Assembly: GCA_027056485.1 (NCBI GenBank) | Contig: JALUKQ010000047.1 | Coordinates: 1 to 35,816, forward strand | From: Campylobacteraceae bacterium | Lineage (GTDB): Bacteria; Campylobacterota; Campylobacteria; Campylobacterales; Sulfurovaceae | DNA: 35,816 nucleotides | Direction of reading: 5' to 3' | In this document: positions 7,496 through 16,979 of the stretch, piece after piece | How the letters are laid out: each line of letters opens with the position of its first letter | How positions within the stretch are numbered: position 1 is the stretch's first letter | Program-made: the position numbers and the translations under genes | Notes under the pieces: generated by a model | What the model was told of the DNA's origin: nothing | What the model saw: only the letters and a program-made list of their open reading frames with translations | Databases searched by the model: none

Positions 7496-9373
7496 ATGAG
7501 TAAAGTATTAGGAATTGACTTAGGAACAACAAACTCTGCAATGTCAGTGTTTGAAAATGGTGAAGCAAAGATTATTGCAAACAAAGAGGGAAAAAACACA
7601 ACACCTTCAATTGTTGCATTTACAGACAAGGGTGAAGTTTTAGTTGGTGAGTCTGCAAAAAGACAAGCAGTAACCAACCCAGAAAAAACAATCTACTCTA
7701 TTAAAAGAATTATGGGGCTTATGTTTGACGAAGAACATGCAGCATCTGCTAAAGAGAGACTTCCATACCATATTATAAATAGAAATGGTGCATGTGCTAT
7801 TGAAGTGGCTGAGAAAACTTATACACCACAAGAAATTTCAGCAAAAATTCTTATGAAATTAAAAGAAGATGCAGAGGCTTACCTTGGTGAGACTGTAACT
7901 GATGCTGTTATTACTGTACCTGCTTACTTCAATGATGCTCAAAGAAAAGCAACAAAAGAGGCAGGAACTATTGCAGGTCTTAATGTTTTAAGAATCATTA
8001 ACGAACCAACATCAGCAGCATTGGCGTATGGTCTTGACAAAAAAGAGTCTGAGCAAATTGTAGTTTATGACCTTGGTGGTGGTACATTTGATGTTACTGT
8101 TCTAGAAACTGGAGACAATGTTGTAGAAGTTATGTCTACAGGTGGAGATGCATTCCTTGGTGGTGATGACTTTGATAATAAAATCATTGACTATGTAGCC
8201 AATGAATTTAAAGCTGAAACAGGTGTAGATATTACAGCTGATGTTATGGCACTTCAAAGAGTTAAAGATGCTGCTGAAAATGCAAAAAAAGAGCTTTCAT
8301 CTTCAACAGAAACTGAAATAAACTTACCGTTTATTACGGCTGATGCAAGTGGACCCAAACACCTTATTCAGAAAATTACAAGAGCAAAATTTGAGTCTTT
8401 AATTGAAGATTTAGTGGCTTCTACTATTAAGACTATTAAAACAGTTCTTGCAGATGCAGATGTTTCAACTTCTGAAATTAATGAGATTGTAATGGTTGGT
8501 GGTTCTACACGTGTACCATTGGTTCAAGAAGAGGTTCAAAAATTCTTTGGAAAAGAGCTTAACAAATCAGTTAACCCAGATGAAGTTGTTGCACTTGGTG
8601 CTGCGATTCAAGGTGGAGTTTTAAAAGGTGATGTTAAAGATGTACTTTTACTAGATGTTACACCACTTTCATTGGGTATTGAGACTTTAGGTGGAGTTAC
8701 TACTAAAGTAATTGAAAAAGGGACAACGATTCCTGCTAAAAAGTCACAAGTGTTCTCAACAGCAGAAGACAATCAACCTGCCGTTAGTATTCATGTACTT
8801 CAAGGTGAAAGAGAGTTCTCAAAAGACAACAAATCTTTAGGTATGTTTGAACTTAGAGATATTCCAGCTGCTCCAAGAGGTGTACCACAGATTGAAGTTA
8901 CATTTGACATTGATGCGAATGGTATTTTAACCGTTTCAGCACAAGACAAAGGAACAGGTAAATCACAGGAAATCAAAATCACTGGTTCGTCAGGACTTTC
9001 TGATGAAGAGATAGAAAAAATGGTTCAAGATGCTGAAGCTAATAAAGCTGAAGATGAGAAAAGAAAAGAGATGGTAGATACAAGAAACCAAGCTGATGCT
9101 TTGGTTCACCAAACTAAAAAATCATTAACTGATTTGGGTGATAACTTTGATGCTACAGAAAAAGCTGGAATCGAAACTGCTATCGCAGATGTTGAGGCAC
9201 TTCTTAAAGATGACTCTGCAACCAAAGAACAGATAGAAGAGAAAGTAAAAGTATTGACTGAAAAATCTCACAAACTTGCTGAAGCTGTTTATGCTAAAGA
9301 ACAAGGTGGTGAAAAAGAACAAGCTGCTAAAAAAGCAGATGATGATGATATCATCGATGCTGAAGTAGAGTAA
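7496..9373 (+). CDS. dnaK: chaperone protein DnaK (Hsp70)
   Basis: 625 residues, full length. The ATPase domain shows GIDLGTTNS (6-14), [13 protein letters not shown] (about 168-180), [11 protein letters not shown] (about 192-202) and VGGSTRVP (about 335-342). The substrate domain holds [14 protein letters not shown], and an acidic tail ends [11 protein letters not shown]. Hsp70 binds unfolded segments in an ATP cycle with DnaJ and GrpE in the cytoplasm; dnaJ is not in this window. Transcribed from its own -10 box and closed by an 11-bp terminator. Nothing unusual in the protein. Confidence 0.99.
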   Translation: MSKVLGIDLGTTNSAMSVFENGEAKIIANKEGKNTTPSIVAFTDKGEVLVGESAKRQAVTNPEKTIYSIKRIMGLMFDEEHAASAKERLPYHIINRNGACAIEVAEKTYTPQEISAKILMKLKEDAEAYLGETVTDAVITVPAYFNDAQRKATKEAGTIAGLNVLRIINEPTSAALAYGLDKKESEQIVVYDLGGGTFDVTVLETGDNVVEVMSTGGDAFLGGDDFDNKIIDYVANEFKAETGVDITADVMALQRVKDAAENAKKELSSSTETEINLPFITADASGPKHLIQKITRAKFESLIEDLVASTIKTIKTVLADADVSTSEINEIVMVGGSTRVPLVQEEVQKFFGKELNKSVNPDEVVALGAAIQGGVLKGDVKDVLLLDVTPLSLGIETLGGVTTKVIEKGTTIPAKKSQVFSTAEDNQPAVSIHVLQGEREFSKDNKSLGMFELRDIPAAPRGVPQIEVTFDIDANGILTVSAQDKGTGKSQEIKITGSSGLSDEEIEKMVQDAEANKAEDEKRKEMVDTRNQADALVHQTKKSLTDLGDNFDATEKAGIETAIADVEALLKDDSATKEQIEEKVKVLTEKSHKLAEAVYAKEQGGEKEQAAKKADDDDIIDAEVE

Positions 9374-9399
9374 TCTACTTTAGTTTCTATTATAACTTC

Positions 9400-9434
9400 T
9401 GAGACAAGAACTCTTCTTGTCTCAACTTTCTTTT
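9400..9434 (+). terminator. dnaK intrinsic terminator
   Basis: 11-bp stem TGAGACAAGAA / TTCTTGTCTCA with a 3-base loop, then ACTTTCTTTT. Confidence 0.85.
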
Positions 9435-9448
9435 ACTGAATATTCAGC

Positions 9449-9454
9449 TATACT
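9449..9454 (+). promoter_or_regulatory. -10 box touching the start of the EEP gene
   Basis: TATACT ends 6 bases before the ATG at 9461, so transcription from it would begin at or next to the start codon. No Shine-Dalgarno sequence is visible upstream of this ATG. A leaderless mRNA is inferred. Confidence 0.4.
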
Positions 9455-9460
9455 CCCACT

Positions 9461-10441
9461 ATGAAAATAAAACTAGGTACATTTAATCTTTATCAATTTG
9501 TAGAGCCTCCTTATGCTTGGTATACAAAAAAAGAAAAGTTTAATGAAGAGCAATGGCTTAAAAAAAGTACATGGATAAAAAATCAGATAGTTAAAATGGA
9601 TTGTGATGTTATTGGGTTTCAAGAGGTTTTTTCACGAGATGCTTTAGAGGTTCTGGTTAAGAAGCTGGGGTTTGAGTATTTTGAAACGGTAGATGTGGCG
9701 AAACTTCATAAAAAAACCTATATAAGCACGACGGTTGCCATAGCTTCAAAGTACCCTATAACAAAGATGCAGAGAGTACGTGTAGATATTCCTAGTTATA
9801 AAAAACATAATTTTATAGGTCATTATGGTTTTGCTAGAGTTCCTATAAAAGCTACAATTATGCTTCCTGATGAGAGAGAGATTTTGGTTTATGTGTCTCA
9901 TTTGAAATCAAATAGACTTAATGAGTTTGAATATATATTCAAAGAAGAGCATGATTTGGAGCATAAAAAAAAGGTCGTATCAAAAGCTTTAGAGGGGATA
10001 TCTGATACCTCTTTACAGCAGAGACTATGTGAGGCTTCTTCACTTTATGTTAACATAAAAAGAGCTAAAAATAGACCTGTAGTGTTACTTTGTGACTTTA
10101 ATGATAAAGAGTTTTCCTTGACTATTGATGCTTTATCTAATCACAAATACCATGACCCTAAAAGTGAAGAAGATTTGCTTTTATATGATGCCTCTTATCT
10201 GTATGAAGAGATTGTTGCTAATCCACACCCTGAAGTGAAAGAGAAGGTAAGAAAAGCAACAAGTTATTTTTTAGGAAGAGGAAATGTCTTGGATTATATT
10301 TTTATCTCAAAGCATTTTGATGTGACCAATTATGCTGTTTTAGATGAGCATTTGTATGAACATGGAACAGATTTATTGCTGAAAAGTGACCATGCACAGG
10401 TAGTTTGTGAATTGACCTTTATGAAGGATGATAATGAATGA
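9461..10441 (+). CDS. endonuclease/exonuclease/phosphatase-family protein
   Basis: 326 residues. EEP (DNase I-like) fold motifs in order: LGTFNL (about 5-10), IGFQEVF with the catalytic Glu (about 51-57), VSHLKSN (about 146-152), LLCDFND (about 209-215) and KSDHAQVV near the C-terminus with the catalytic Asp-His. Members cut nucleic acids or phosphoester lipids and sugars; the substrate is unknown. No signal peptide, so probably cytoplasmic. It ends in an ATGA overlap with the pseudouridine synthase gene, a translationally coupled pair. It seems to start without a leader. Confidence 0.85.
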   Translation: MKIKLGTFNLYQFVEPPYAWYTKKEKFNEEQWLKKSTWIKNQIVKMDCDVIGFQEVFSRDALEVLVKKLGFEYFETVDVAKLHKKTYISTTVAIASKYPITKMQRVRVDIPSYKKHNFIGHYGFARVPIKATIMLPDEREILVYVSHLKSNRLNEFEYIFKEEHDLEHKKKVVSKALEGISDTSLQQRLCEASSLYVNIKRAKNRPVVLLCDFNDKEFSLTIDALSNHKYHDPKSEEDLLLYDASYLYEEIVANPHPEVKEKVRKATSYFLGRGNVLDYIFISKHFDVTNYAVLDEHLYEHGTDLLLKSDHAQVVCELTFMKDDNE

Positions 10442-11013
10442 ATAGAACAACGAATGATTCAAAAAAACTTTTAGCACTTAATAAGCCCAAAGGCTATGTG
10501 GTTACACGTTCTGATGAACTTGGACGAAAAACAGTTTATGATCTTCTGCCTGATTGGGTTTTTGATGAGGGCTGGATGCCTATAGGACGGTTGGACTTAG
10601 AGTCTAAAGGGCTTTTACTTTTTACAACTAACGGTAAAATAGGTAATCTGTTGACCAAACCAAAAGGCTGTAAAAAAGTATATGAAATCTGGGTTAGAGG
10701 TCATGTAACCGATGAGCATATTGCAGAAGCGAAGAGGGGAGTGGAGAGTAAGTATGGACTACTCAAAGCTCTTGTGGTTGAGAAGTTAGGAACGGGTGGT
10801 GCAAAGACAAAACTTAAAATAGTCATTGATGAAGGGAAGAATCGTCATATACGCCGACTTTTTGGGGCAATGAAGGATCCAAAATTTGGAACACCGTTAA
10901 AGGTTTTGGAGTTGAAACGGGTTAGTATAGGTGGCTTAGTACTTGACCTTGAAAGTAGCCAGTGGCGTTGGCTTTCGTTGGAAGAAGAGAGAATTTTAAT
11001 TGGTAATTTATGA
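10438..11013 (+). CDS. RsuA/RluE-family rRNA pseudouridine synthase
   Basis: 191 residues. It starts directly with LALNKPKGYVVTRSDE, so the N-terminal S4 domain of RsuA/RluB is missing, as in RluE. The catalytic motif GRLDLESKGLLLFT (about 50-63) holds the conserved Asp, followed by KVYEIWV and GKNRHIRRLFGA. It isomerises a uridine in rRNA (23S or 16S; the site cannot be told). It overlaps the EEP gene by 4 bases. Its stop overlaps the promoter of the next gene. Confidence 0.9.
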   Translation: MNRTTNDSKKLLALNKPKGYVVTRSDELGRKTVYDLLPDWVFDEGWMPIGRLDLESKGLLLFTTNGKIGNLLTKPKGCKKVYEIWVRGHVTDEHIAEAKRGVESKYGLLKALVVEKLGTGGAKTKLKIVIDEGKNRHIRRLFGAMKDPKFGTPLKVLELKRVSIGGLVLDLESSQWRWLSLEEERILIGNL

Positions 11014-11019
11014 TATAAT
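11011..11019 (+). promoter_or_regulatory. extended -10 promoter of the chorismate mutase gene
   Basis: TGATATAAT is a TGn extended -10 overlapping the TGA stop of the upstream gene, 40 bases before the ATG. AAGGA near 11047-11051 is the ribosome-binding site. Confidence 0.6.
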
Positions 11020-11058
11020 ACTTTTTAATCTAATAAGTACCTAAGCAAGGAAATAATT

Positions 11059-11358
11059 ATGAATATAAAAACATGTAATACTCTTGATGAAGCACGAACA
11101 GAAATAGATATAGTAGATGAAAAAATAGTTGAATTGGTCGCTCTAAGAAACAGCTATATTAAGCAGATAGCTAAATTTAAAAATACTGTTGATGAAGTAA
11201 AATCAGATGAAAGAATAGCTGATGTGGTAAGCAGAGCTAGAACCAAGGCTATAGAGCTTGACCTTTCACCAAACCTTATAAATGATATGTTTGTAAGAAT
11301 GATTGATGAGATGGTCGAGACAGAGATAGCAGAGTTAACTAATACAAAAGTATTTTAA
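11059..11358 (+). CDS. stand-alone AroQ-type chorismate mutase
   Basis: 99 residues, all-helical. It has the AroQ pattern R-x-E-I-D-x-V-D-x-x-I-V-E-L (about 13-26), then RNSYIKQIAKFK with the Arg/Lys that bind chorismate, DERIADVVSRAR, and a last helix MIDEMVETEIAEL. The reaction would be chorismate to prephenate for Phe/Tyr synthesis. The position that is usually a catalytic Gln in the last helix reads as Glu in my hand alignment, as in the yeast enzyme; this is uncertain. In this phylum chorismate mutase is more often fused to prephenate dehydratase, so this could be a second enzyme. Own promoter, no partner gene. Confidence 0.8.
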   Translation: MNIKTCNTLDEARTEIDIVDEKIVELVALRNSYIKQIAKFKNTVDEVKSDERIADVVSRARTKAIELDLSPNLINDMFVRMIDEMVETEIAELTNTKVF

Positions 11359-11377
11359 TTTTAGTTAAATAAATCGG

Positions 11378-11527
11378 TTAGTCACCTACTACAGCTCTAA
11401 CACCTGCAGCACCAACATCTATAGTAGCTCCCACAACACTTCCTGCTACAGAAATTGGGGCTGTAACGATTTGTGTACATCCATTTAGAAAGAGTAGAAA
11501 TAGAGTTGTAAATATATATTTTTTCAT
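11378..11527 (-). CDS. small lipoprotein (49 residues)
   Basis: Short gene read directly from the bases: ATG at 11525-11527, TAA at 11378-11380. The N-terminus MKKYIFTTLFLLFLNGC is a complete lipoprotein signal with lipobox L-N-G-C, so Cys17 would be lipidated. The mature part is about 33 residues of small and hydrophobic amino acids (SVAGSVVGATIDVGAAGVR), able to lie in a membrane. AAGGA at 11533-11537 is 5 bases upstream of the start. It converges on the chorismate mutase gene and lies downstream of the larger lipoprotein gene, about 64 bases away. Function unknown; it resembles the small Gly/Val/Ala-rich lipoproteins of other proteobacteria. Confidence 0.75.
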   Translation of the reverse strand: MKKYIFTTLFLLFLNGCTQIVTAPISVAGSVVGATIDVGAAGVRAVVGD

Positions 11528-11591
11528 TTTAATCCTTAATTTTAAATTAGTTTGAATTATGCGATAGTAATTATTAAATTAAGATTAAGTT

Positions 11592-12242
11592 TTAATTTAT
11601 ACTGTTTAGTATATCTAAAGGTAAAATTCTAGGGTAGAGACGCCTGTATTCTGCATTATCACCTAAAAATTTCCACTCACCAGTGTTATTTTTTATAGCT
11701 AGAAGTTTCTCTTCTTTTTTAATGGTTATGGTTCGTCCTATACTATCGACTCTAATGTTTTCCCGTCCATATTTATTTGAGAGTATTTTATCTAAGATAA
11801 GAAGTTTTCGTTGAGTATTATAGAGTTCTGGATTAATAAACTCTATGGTTATAGTTGAGTTGTAATCTACCTTTGCAAACTCTCCTTCTGAAAATGGTTT
11901 TATCTTATCTATATTTGTAATGATAGCATCAAAAGAGTTAATATGTATATCAGATGATATTAACATTGTATTTAGATAGTCTCTAAACATATCTTTATTA
12001 ATAGGTACAAAAAGTTTAGGATAGGTCATCTCAATAATATTTTCTGCATTAAGTGATTTTAACTGTGCTATATATTTATCTAAAGCATTTTTAAGATAGA
12101 TTTGTTCTAAAGTTAATCTACCTAAACTGCTATCTAGAATTGTACTTGTGTTTAACTCTTGAGTCATATCTGTTTTAGGCTTTTTATCTCCAATACATGC
12201 TGTAAAAACTACTAAACTTAATACCAGTATCAAATATCTCAT
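11592..12242 (-). CDS. lipoprotein of unknown function
   Basis: 216 residues. [16 protein letters not shown] is a lipoprotein signal, with Cys16 as the lipidation site. The mature protein is soluble and charged, with no domain that I recognise. One region (about 125-150) resembles the [10 protein letters not shown]...[10 protein letters not shown] layout of small periplasmic alpha/beta proteins. Its ATG overlaps the stop of the DUF255 gene by 4 bases, so the two are translationally coupled and probably act together. The start is fixed by that coupling and by the signal peptide. Confidence 0.75.
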   Translation of the reverse strand: MRYLILVLSLVVFTACIGDKKPKTDMTQELNTSTILDSSLGRLTLEQIYLKNALDKYIAQLKSLNAENIIEMTYPKLFVPINKDMFRDYLNTMLISSDIHINSFDAIITNIDKIKPFSEGEFAKVDYNSTITIEFINPELYNTQRKLLILDKILSNKYGRENIRVDSIGRTITIKKEEKLLAIKNNTGEWKFLGDNAEYRRLYPRILPLDILNSIN

Positions 12243-14035
12243 GGTTGCTCTTTCATATTTGTTTTGAAAATTATATCATCTTTTAAATATCGAAGCGTAA
12301 CTTGTGTTAATTTAGGTGAAGAGAGAGGCTGACGCATAAGATTGTAAGAGTTGATTTCTAAGGTATTAAATACAAATTTTTTATAGGTTTCATCAACAAA
12401 TGATGAAACACTCATAAGTAATGAGAGTGCTGTAGAGACAGAAGAGGGGTATGTGTTATCATAAATACTCTCTTCTATTTCAAACTCTCCATTAGAAAAA
12501 TTCCATTTTCCATATTTATAAAACTGTTCAATAATACTATTTGAAAATGTAGTTGCCAAGCTTAAGTAAGCTTCATCTGAAGTTACTTGATAAGCTGTAA
12601 TAAGTGCCTCACCTAAGTAAGCATAATCCTCTAAATAGGCTCTGTTTTTTGGTTCTTCATCTTCTATAATAGAGTGATAGAGTATACCGTTAATATAGAA
12701 TTTATTGAGAAGTTCATCTAGTGAATTTATAGCTATATTTTTATATTTCTCATCTACTACACTTGCTTTAAATAGAGTAGATATCATCATAGCATTCCAT
12801 GATGTAATGACCTTTTTATCTATAAAAGGATAAGTTTTGTTTTGACGAATCTCTTGTAAAAGCTTAATAACATTCGGATAGTTATTTAAATTTAAATTTT
12901 TAGGGTCATCTATATGAATAATATTCTCACCATTAAAATCACCATCTTGTGTAATATTTAATGTAGTGCATATTTTGGTGATATCTAAAAGAGAGTAGCT
13001 ATTTTCTTGAAGTTTTTTTAAAATTTCATCGTACCTAAAAGTAAAATATTTTCCATCTACTTTATCACTTTTTGCATCAGACGTTGAGTAAAATAGATAG
13101 GTATTGCTAGTAAAACTGCTCATATGTGAAAGCATAAATTCTATACTCTGAAAAGCTATGTTTCGATAGTAAAAATCACCAGTAAGTTGATATGCTCGTA
13201 AGTAGTTCTCTATAAGTTGAGCATTGTCATAGGTTGTCTTCTCAAAGTTTGGTATGAACCATTTTTCATCAGTAGAGTAACGATGAAAACCTCCATCTAC
13301 ATGGTCATAAAATCCACCTTTTGCCATACCATCTAAAGAGAGTAGGGCTGAGTTTAAAAGAGTTTTATCTTTTGTGAGTTCATAGTAGTCAAAAAGCAAA
13401 GCCAGAGTAGAGGCATGAGGAAATTTTGGGGCTTCTCCAAAACCACCATTTACCTTATCTATTAAATTTTCAGTATGTAATGAAATAGTTTTTATAATAT
13501 CTAATGTAAGTTTGGTCGCTTCTATAGTTCTCTTTTTAGGATTAATATTCTCTAATATTTCGCTGCCTTTTTCAACCAAAGTTTCATATTCTGTAATGTA
13601 TTTTTTGGAAGCACTACGGAGTAACTCTTCAAATCCAAACTCTTCTCTATGAGCAATAGAAGCAATATAACTTGCAGCATAATAGGGTTCTAAGTTTTCA
13701 GTTAGAAAAATAGAAAGAGGAGAACCTCCTTCTCTTCGATTCATAAGTTTATAGACTTCTTGGTAGTACTTTTCAATGTCTGGACGTTCCTCTTTATCAA
13801 CTTTTATGGCTACAAAACGCTCATTTAACAATTCAGCAATTTTTTTGTCTTGAAAAGATTCTAGATTCATAACTTGGCACCAGTAAGAAGAACTGTAACC
13901 AATTGAAAGAAAAATAGATTTGTTTTCTGCTTTTGCTTTGTTTAATGCTTCTTCTCCCCAAGGATACCAATTGATAGGGTTGCTTGCATGTTGTTTTAAG
14001 TAGGGAGAGTTTTCGTTTTTTAAATGGTTAAACAT
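12239..14035 (-). CDS. DUF255 (YyaL/SPATA20-type) thioredoxin-like protein, CxxC lost
   Basis: 598 residues against about 670-700 for most relatives. N-terminal thioredoxin-like domain: [45 protein letters not shown]; then a long alpha/alpha-barrel with [11 protein letters not shown] (about 195-205), [17 protein letters not shown] (about 235-251) and [14 protein letters not shown]. In the family the active site reads STCHWCHVM. Here the first Cys is Ser50, His51 is Tyr and the following His is Gln54, leaving only Cys53. GGWPL also reads GGSPL. No redox relay is therefore expected in the usual form. No signal peptide. AAAAGGA lies upstream of the ATG. Coupled to the downstream lipoprotein gene. 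Confidence 0.88.
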   Translation of the reverse strand: MFNHLKNENSPYLKQHASNPINWYPWGEEALNKAKAENKSIFLSIGYSSSYWCQVMNLESFQDKKIAELLNERFVAIKVDKEERPDIEKYYQEVYKLMNRREGGSPLSIFLTENLEPYYAASYIASIAHREEFGFEELLRSASKKYITEYETLVEKGSEILENINPKKRTIEATKLTLDIIKTISLHTENLIDKVNGGFGEAPKFPHASTLALLFDYYELTKDKTLLNSALLSLDGMAKGGFYDHVDGGFHRYSTDEKWFIPNFEKTTYDNAQLIENYLRAYQLTGDFYYRNIAFQSIEFMLSHMSSFTSNTYLFYSTSDAKSDKVDGKYFTFRYDEILKKLQENSYSLLDITKICTTLNITQDGDFNGENIIHIDDPKNLNLNNYPNVIKLLQEIRQNKTYPFIDKKVITSWNAMMISTLFKASVVDEKYKNIAINSLDELLNKFYINGILYHSIIEDEEPKNRAYLEDYAYLGEALITAYQVTSDEAYLSLATTFSNSIIEQFYKYGKWNFSNGEFEIEESIYDNTYPSSVSTALSLLMSVSSFVDETYKKFVFNTLEINSYNLMRQPLSSPKLTQVTLRYLKDDIIFKTNMKEQP

Positions 14036-14204
14036 ATTTTATTTCCTTTTGCTATTTATACTTATATTTTTAACAGTTAAAAATAATAAATAACATGTTT
14101 TTGATAATTTAATATTTTCTAGACTTCATTTTAGGGAAGAAACTGTAATTTTATGTATATATTTGCTATTATAGTACTACACATATTGTACACGTCAAAT
14201 AGTA

Positions 14205-14210
14205 TATAAT
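14205..14210 (+). promoter_or_regulatory. -10 box of dsbD
   Basis: TATAAT, 45 bases upstream of the dsbD ATG; AAAAAGGGA and GAAGA follow as possible ribosome-binding sites. The 14036-14204 part of the divergent gap shows only AT-rich DNA. Confidence 0.5.
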
Positions 14211-14255
14211 GTTTGAAATATAGTTACATTTCCATTAAAAAGGGATAAAAGAAGA

Positions 14256-16016
14256 ATGAAGTTTTTAAAATTATTTTTAATTGTTACCACATTTTTAGTA
14301 GCAGATTTTGCTTCAATAACAAAAAAAGACAACTTTTTGAAAGCAGATGAGGCATTTAAAGTCTCAGCTGTTCAAAAAGGGGAAGTTATTGAGACCAAGA
14401 TTACTTTAGCTGATAAGATTCATGTTACAGCAGATACATTAAAATATACGATAGTAAAACCTAAGAATATTTTGTTGAATGTTCAGAAACCTGTGGCTCA
14501 TGATGATGATGGTACCATGGTATATACAAAAGAGATAGTTGTAAATATACCTATTAAGAGTATTACATCTAAAGTTGGTGCAGAAGATTATACTTTAGCT
14601 ATTAATTTTTCAGGATGTGCTGATACAGGTATCTGTTATAATCCAATTGAGAAAAAATATAATTTTAAAGGTGACTCTTCAGCAGATATTGGTTTTTATA
14701 CAAAACTTAAAGAGGCTATAAATTCATCTAATCCTAATGCTATTTCAGAGCTTTTAATGGGTGAAAGTTCATTTTTTATTATTTTACTTTTTTTAGTTCT
14801 TGGCTTACTTTTAGCCATGACACCTTGTATCTTCCCAATGATTCCTATTTTATCTTCTATCATTGTTTCTCAATCAAGTGATGGCAAACCAAGTGCATCA
14901 AGAGGTTTCTTTATTTCTCTTATTTATGTACTTTCTATGGCTGTTACCTATACAGCTGTTGGTGTGATTTCAGGTCTACTAGGAGCAGATATACAATCAG
15001 CAATGCAAAACCCATGGGTATTGGTCACTTTTGCTTTAATGTTCTTTGCTTTGGCTCTTTCGTTGTTTGGCTATTATGAGATTCAACTTCCTTCAAAATG
15101 GCAATCAAAAATCAACTCTGCTAGTGATTCAGCTCAAGGACAAGGTATAGTTGGTATTGCTATTATGGGGTTTTTGTCAGCCTTTATTATTGGTCCTTGT
15201 GTTGCACCACCATTAGCAGGTGCTGTACTATTCATCTCCCAAACAGGTGATGCTCTTCTTGGAGGAGTTGCACTCTTTGCAATGAGTATGGGAATGGGAT
15301 TGCCACTACTTATTATTGGTTTAGGTGCTGGTAAATTTATGCCAAGACCAGGTGGTTGGATGACAGCTGTTTCGCAAACATTTGGTGTGATGATGTTGGC
15401 ACTAGCAATATTCATGTTAGGAAAAGTTGTTCCATCAAGTGTTACCATGCTACTTTGGTCACTACTATTTATGGGAACAGCATTTTATATGGGTGTATTT
15501 GATAATTCAGCTGCAAGAGTTGGAATAAAAAAACTTTTCCAACTTTTAGCCTTTGTTTTTCTTATTTATGGAGCTTCTATATTTTTAGGCTTCTTAACAG
15601 GTGCTAAGTCTATGTTACATCCATTTAAATCATTTACTGCAGGAAATCATGTAGTAATGCAAAAAGAAGTAGAAGCAAAAGCAGGTTACACTATAGCAAA
15701 ACTTAAATCTGAAGTAGAAGCTTCATCTAAGCCTGTTGTGGTTGATTTTAGAAAAGATTCTTGTGCTTCATGTGATGAACTAGAAGAGTTTACCTTTTCA
15801 GATGCAGCAGTACAAAAAGAGTTAAAACGTTTTACTTTTATAACTATAGATGTAACGGCTAATGGAGATGCTGAGAAAGCACTTCTAAAATATTATAAAC
15901 TACAAGGTACACCAAATATTATCTTTTTTGATAAAGATAATAATCATCTCCCTAAAAAAGATATGGCTGGTTTTGTTCCAGCTGATAAATTTACTAAACA
16001 TTTAAAGACAATGTAG
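14256..16016 (+). CDS. dsbD: thiol:disulfide interchange protein DsbD
   Basis: 586 residues with all three parts of DsbD. After a signal peptide (1-16) the periplasmic alpha domain holds the pair in GCADTGICYNP (about 123-133). The membrane part, about eight segments from 175 to 450, has TPCIFPMIP and GPCVAPPLAGAV with the two transmembrane cysteines. The C-terminal periplasmic thioredoxin domain has DSCASCDEL (CASC). It passes electrons from cytoplasmic thioredoxin to periplasmic partners, such as cytochrome c maturation or DsbC/DsbG proteins. It overlaps the CvfB-like gene by 1 base (TAGTG). All six cysteines are present. Confidence 0.96.
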   Translation: MKFLKLFLIVTTFLVADFASITKKDNFLKADEAFKVSAVQKGEVIETKITLADKIHVTADTLKYTIVKPKNILLNVQKPVAHDDDGTMVYTKEIVVNIPIKSITSKVGAEDYTLAINFSGCADTGICYNPIEKKYNFKGDSSADIGFYTKLKEAINSSNPNAISELLMGESSFFIILLFLVLGLLLAMTPCIFPMIPILSSIIVSQSSDGKPSASRGFFISLIYVLSMAVTYTAVGVISGLLGADIQSAMQNPWVLVTFALMFFALALSLFGYYEIQLPSKWQSKINSASDSAQGQGIVGIAIMGFLSAFIIGPCVAPPLAGAVLFISQTGDALLGGVALFAMSMGMGLPLLIIGLGAGKFMPRPGGWMTAVSQTFGVMMLALAIFMLGKVVPSSVTMLLWSLLFMGTAFYMGVFDNSAARVGIKKLFQLLAFVFLIYGASIFLGFLTGAKSMLHPFKSFTAGNHVVMQKEVEAKAGYTIAKLKSEVEASSKPVVVDFRKDSCASCDELEEFTFSDAAVQKELKRFTFITIDVTANGDAEKALLKYYKLQGTPNIIFFDKDNNHLPKKDMAGFVPADKFTKHLKTM

Positions 16017-16861
16017 TGAATTTAACCATCGCTATAGGTGAAGTTAACACTTTACGTGTTGAACGAGATACTGACTATGGGCTTTATTTAAGAGCTGAGA
16101 ATTTTGAAGAGGTACTCTTACCAAATATTTATGTTATGGAAGCCGATATGCCCATAGGAGCTGAAATAGATGTATTTGTCTATACTGACTCAGAAGACAG
16201 ACCTGTGGCTACGACTAAGTATCCTTATGCAAAACTAGGTGAATTTGGTTACTTTACAGTTGTTGACTATCAACGTTTTGGAGCTTTTGTAAATTGGGGT
16301 TTACCTAAAGATCTGTTTGTTCCTCTCTCACAACAAAAATGTCACTTTCATATTGGTTCAAAGTACATTTTGCGTGTTTGTCTAGACGCAGAAACAGGAA
16401 GACTTTATGGAACGCATAAAATAGGAAAATGGCTCTCTAAAGATACAAAAGAGCTAGAGGAAAATCAAAAAGTAGATGTTCTTGTCCTTTCACAAACACC
16501 ACTTGGATATAAAGTTATTATAGAAAATCTTTACGAAGGTATGCTTTTTGAAAATGAAATTTTTGAAGAGCTTAAAGTAGGTATGCGAAAAGTAGCCTAT
16601 ATTAAAAAAATCCGTAAAGATGGAAAGTTAGACCTCTCTTTGCAACCCATTGGAAAAAAAGCTACAGGTGATGTTTTCGAGACAAAAGTACTAGAGTTAC
16701 TAAAAGAGAAGGAGGGATTCATAGCCCTAAACTCAAAAAGTGATGCAGATGAGATTTCAAAAGTTTTCGCTATGAGTAAAAAAAGCTTTAAACGCACCCT
16801 TACTTCGCTTATAGAGCAAAAGAAAGTTCTACTTGAAGATGAGGGTATGAAGTTGGTTTAA
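16016..16861 (+). CDS. CvfB-like S1 RNA-binding protein
   Basis: 281 residues. GTG start overlapping the dsbD stop by one base; no strong Shine-Dalgarno sequence, so translation is probably coupled. The protein has the CvfB/YitL plan: tandem S1-type OB folds with EVLLPNIYV, DVFVYTDSEDRPVATTKYP (about 51-69), VDYQRFGAFVNWGLPKDLFVP (about 82-102), another S1 near 150-210, and a C-terminal winged helix (SKKSFKRTLTSLIEQKKV). CvfB binds RNA and affects virulence gene expression in Staphylococcus; its role here is unknown. Cytoplasmic. Its end is followed at once by the REP-like hairpin. Confidence 0.9.
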   Translation: MNLTIAIGEVNTLRVERDTDYGLYLRAENFEEVLLPNIYVMEADMPIGAEIDVFVYTDSEDRPVATTKYPYAKLGEFGYFTVVDYQRFGAFVNWGLPKDLFVPLSQQKCHFHIGSKYILRVCLDAETGRLYGTHKIGKWLSKDTKELEENQKVDVLVLSQTPLGYKVIIENLYEGMLFENEIFEELKVGMRKVAYIKKIRKDGKLDLSLQPIGKKATGDVFETKVLELLKEKEGFIALNSKSDADEISKVFAMSKKSFKRTLTSLIEQKKVLLEDEGMKLV

Positions 16862-16866
16862 AAGAC

Positions 16867-16899
16867 CCGTAGGTCGGGATGTCCTCTTCCCGACCTACG
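16867..16899. repeat. REP-like hairpin, left copy
   Basis: Perfect 12-bp stem CGTAGGTCGGGA / TCCCGACCTACG with loop TGTCCTCT, 6 bases after the CvfB-like stop. Its first 28 bases (16867-16894) recur exactly at 19894-19921. The GTAG tetranucleotide at the stem foot is typical of REP elements moved by RAYT (TnpA_REP) transposases. It may also end transcription of dsbD-cvfB. Confidence 0.8.
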
Positions 16900-16940
16900 C
16901 ACAACATAATCAAAAATAATTAATTTCATCATAAAATTTT

Positions 16941-16949
16941 TGCTATAAT
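16941..16949 (+). promoter_or_regulatory. extended -10 promoter of the STAND-TPR gene
   Basis: TGCTATAAT, 30 bases before the ATG at 16980; AGGGA at 16969-16973 is the ribosome-binding site. Confidence 0.65.
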
Positions 16950-16979
16950 AAACCCATCAGACAAAAATAGGGATTTTAT

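Noticed and set aside
7640-9322. Several minus-strand frames of 60-65 codons within dnaK
   Set aside because: Antisense shadows of a highly conserved gene.
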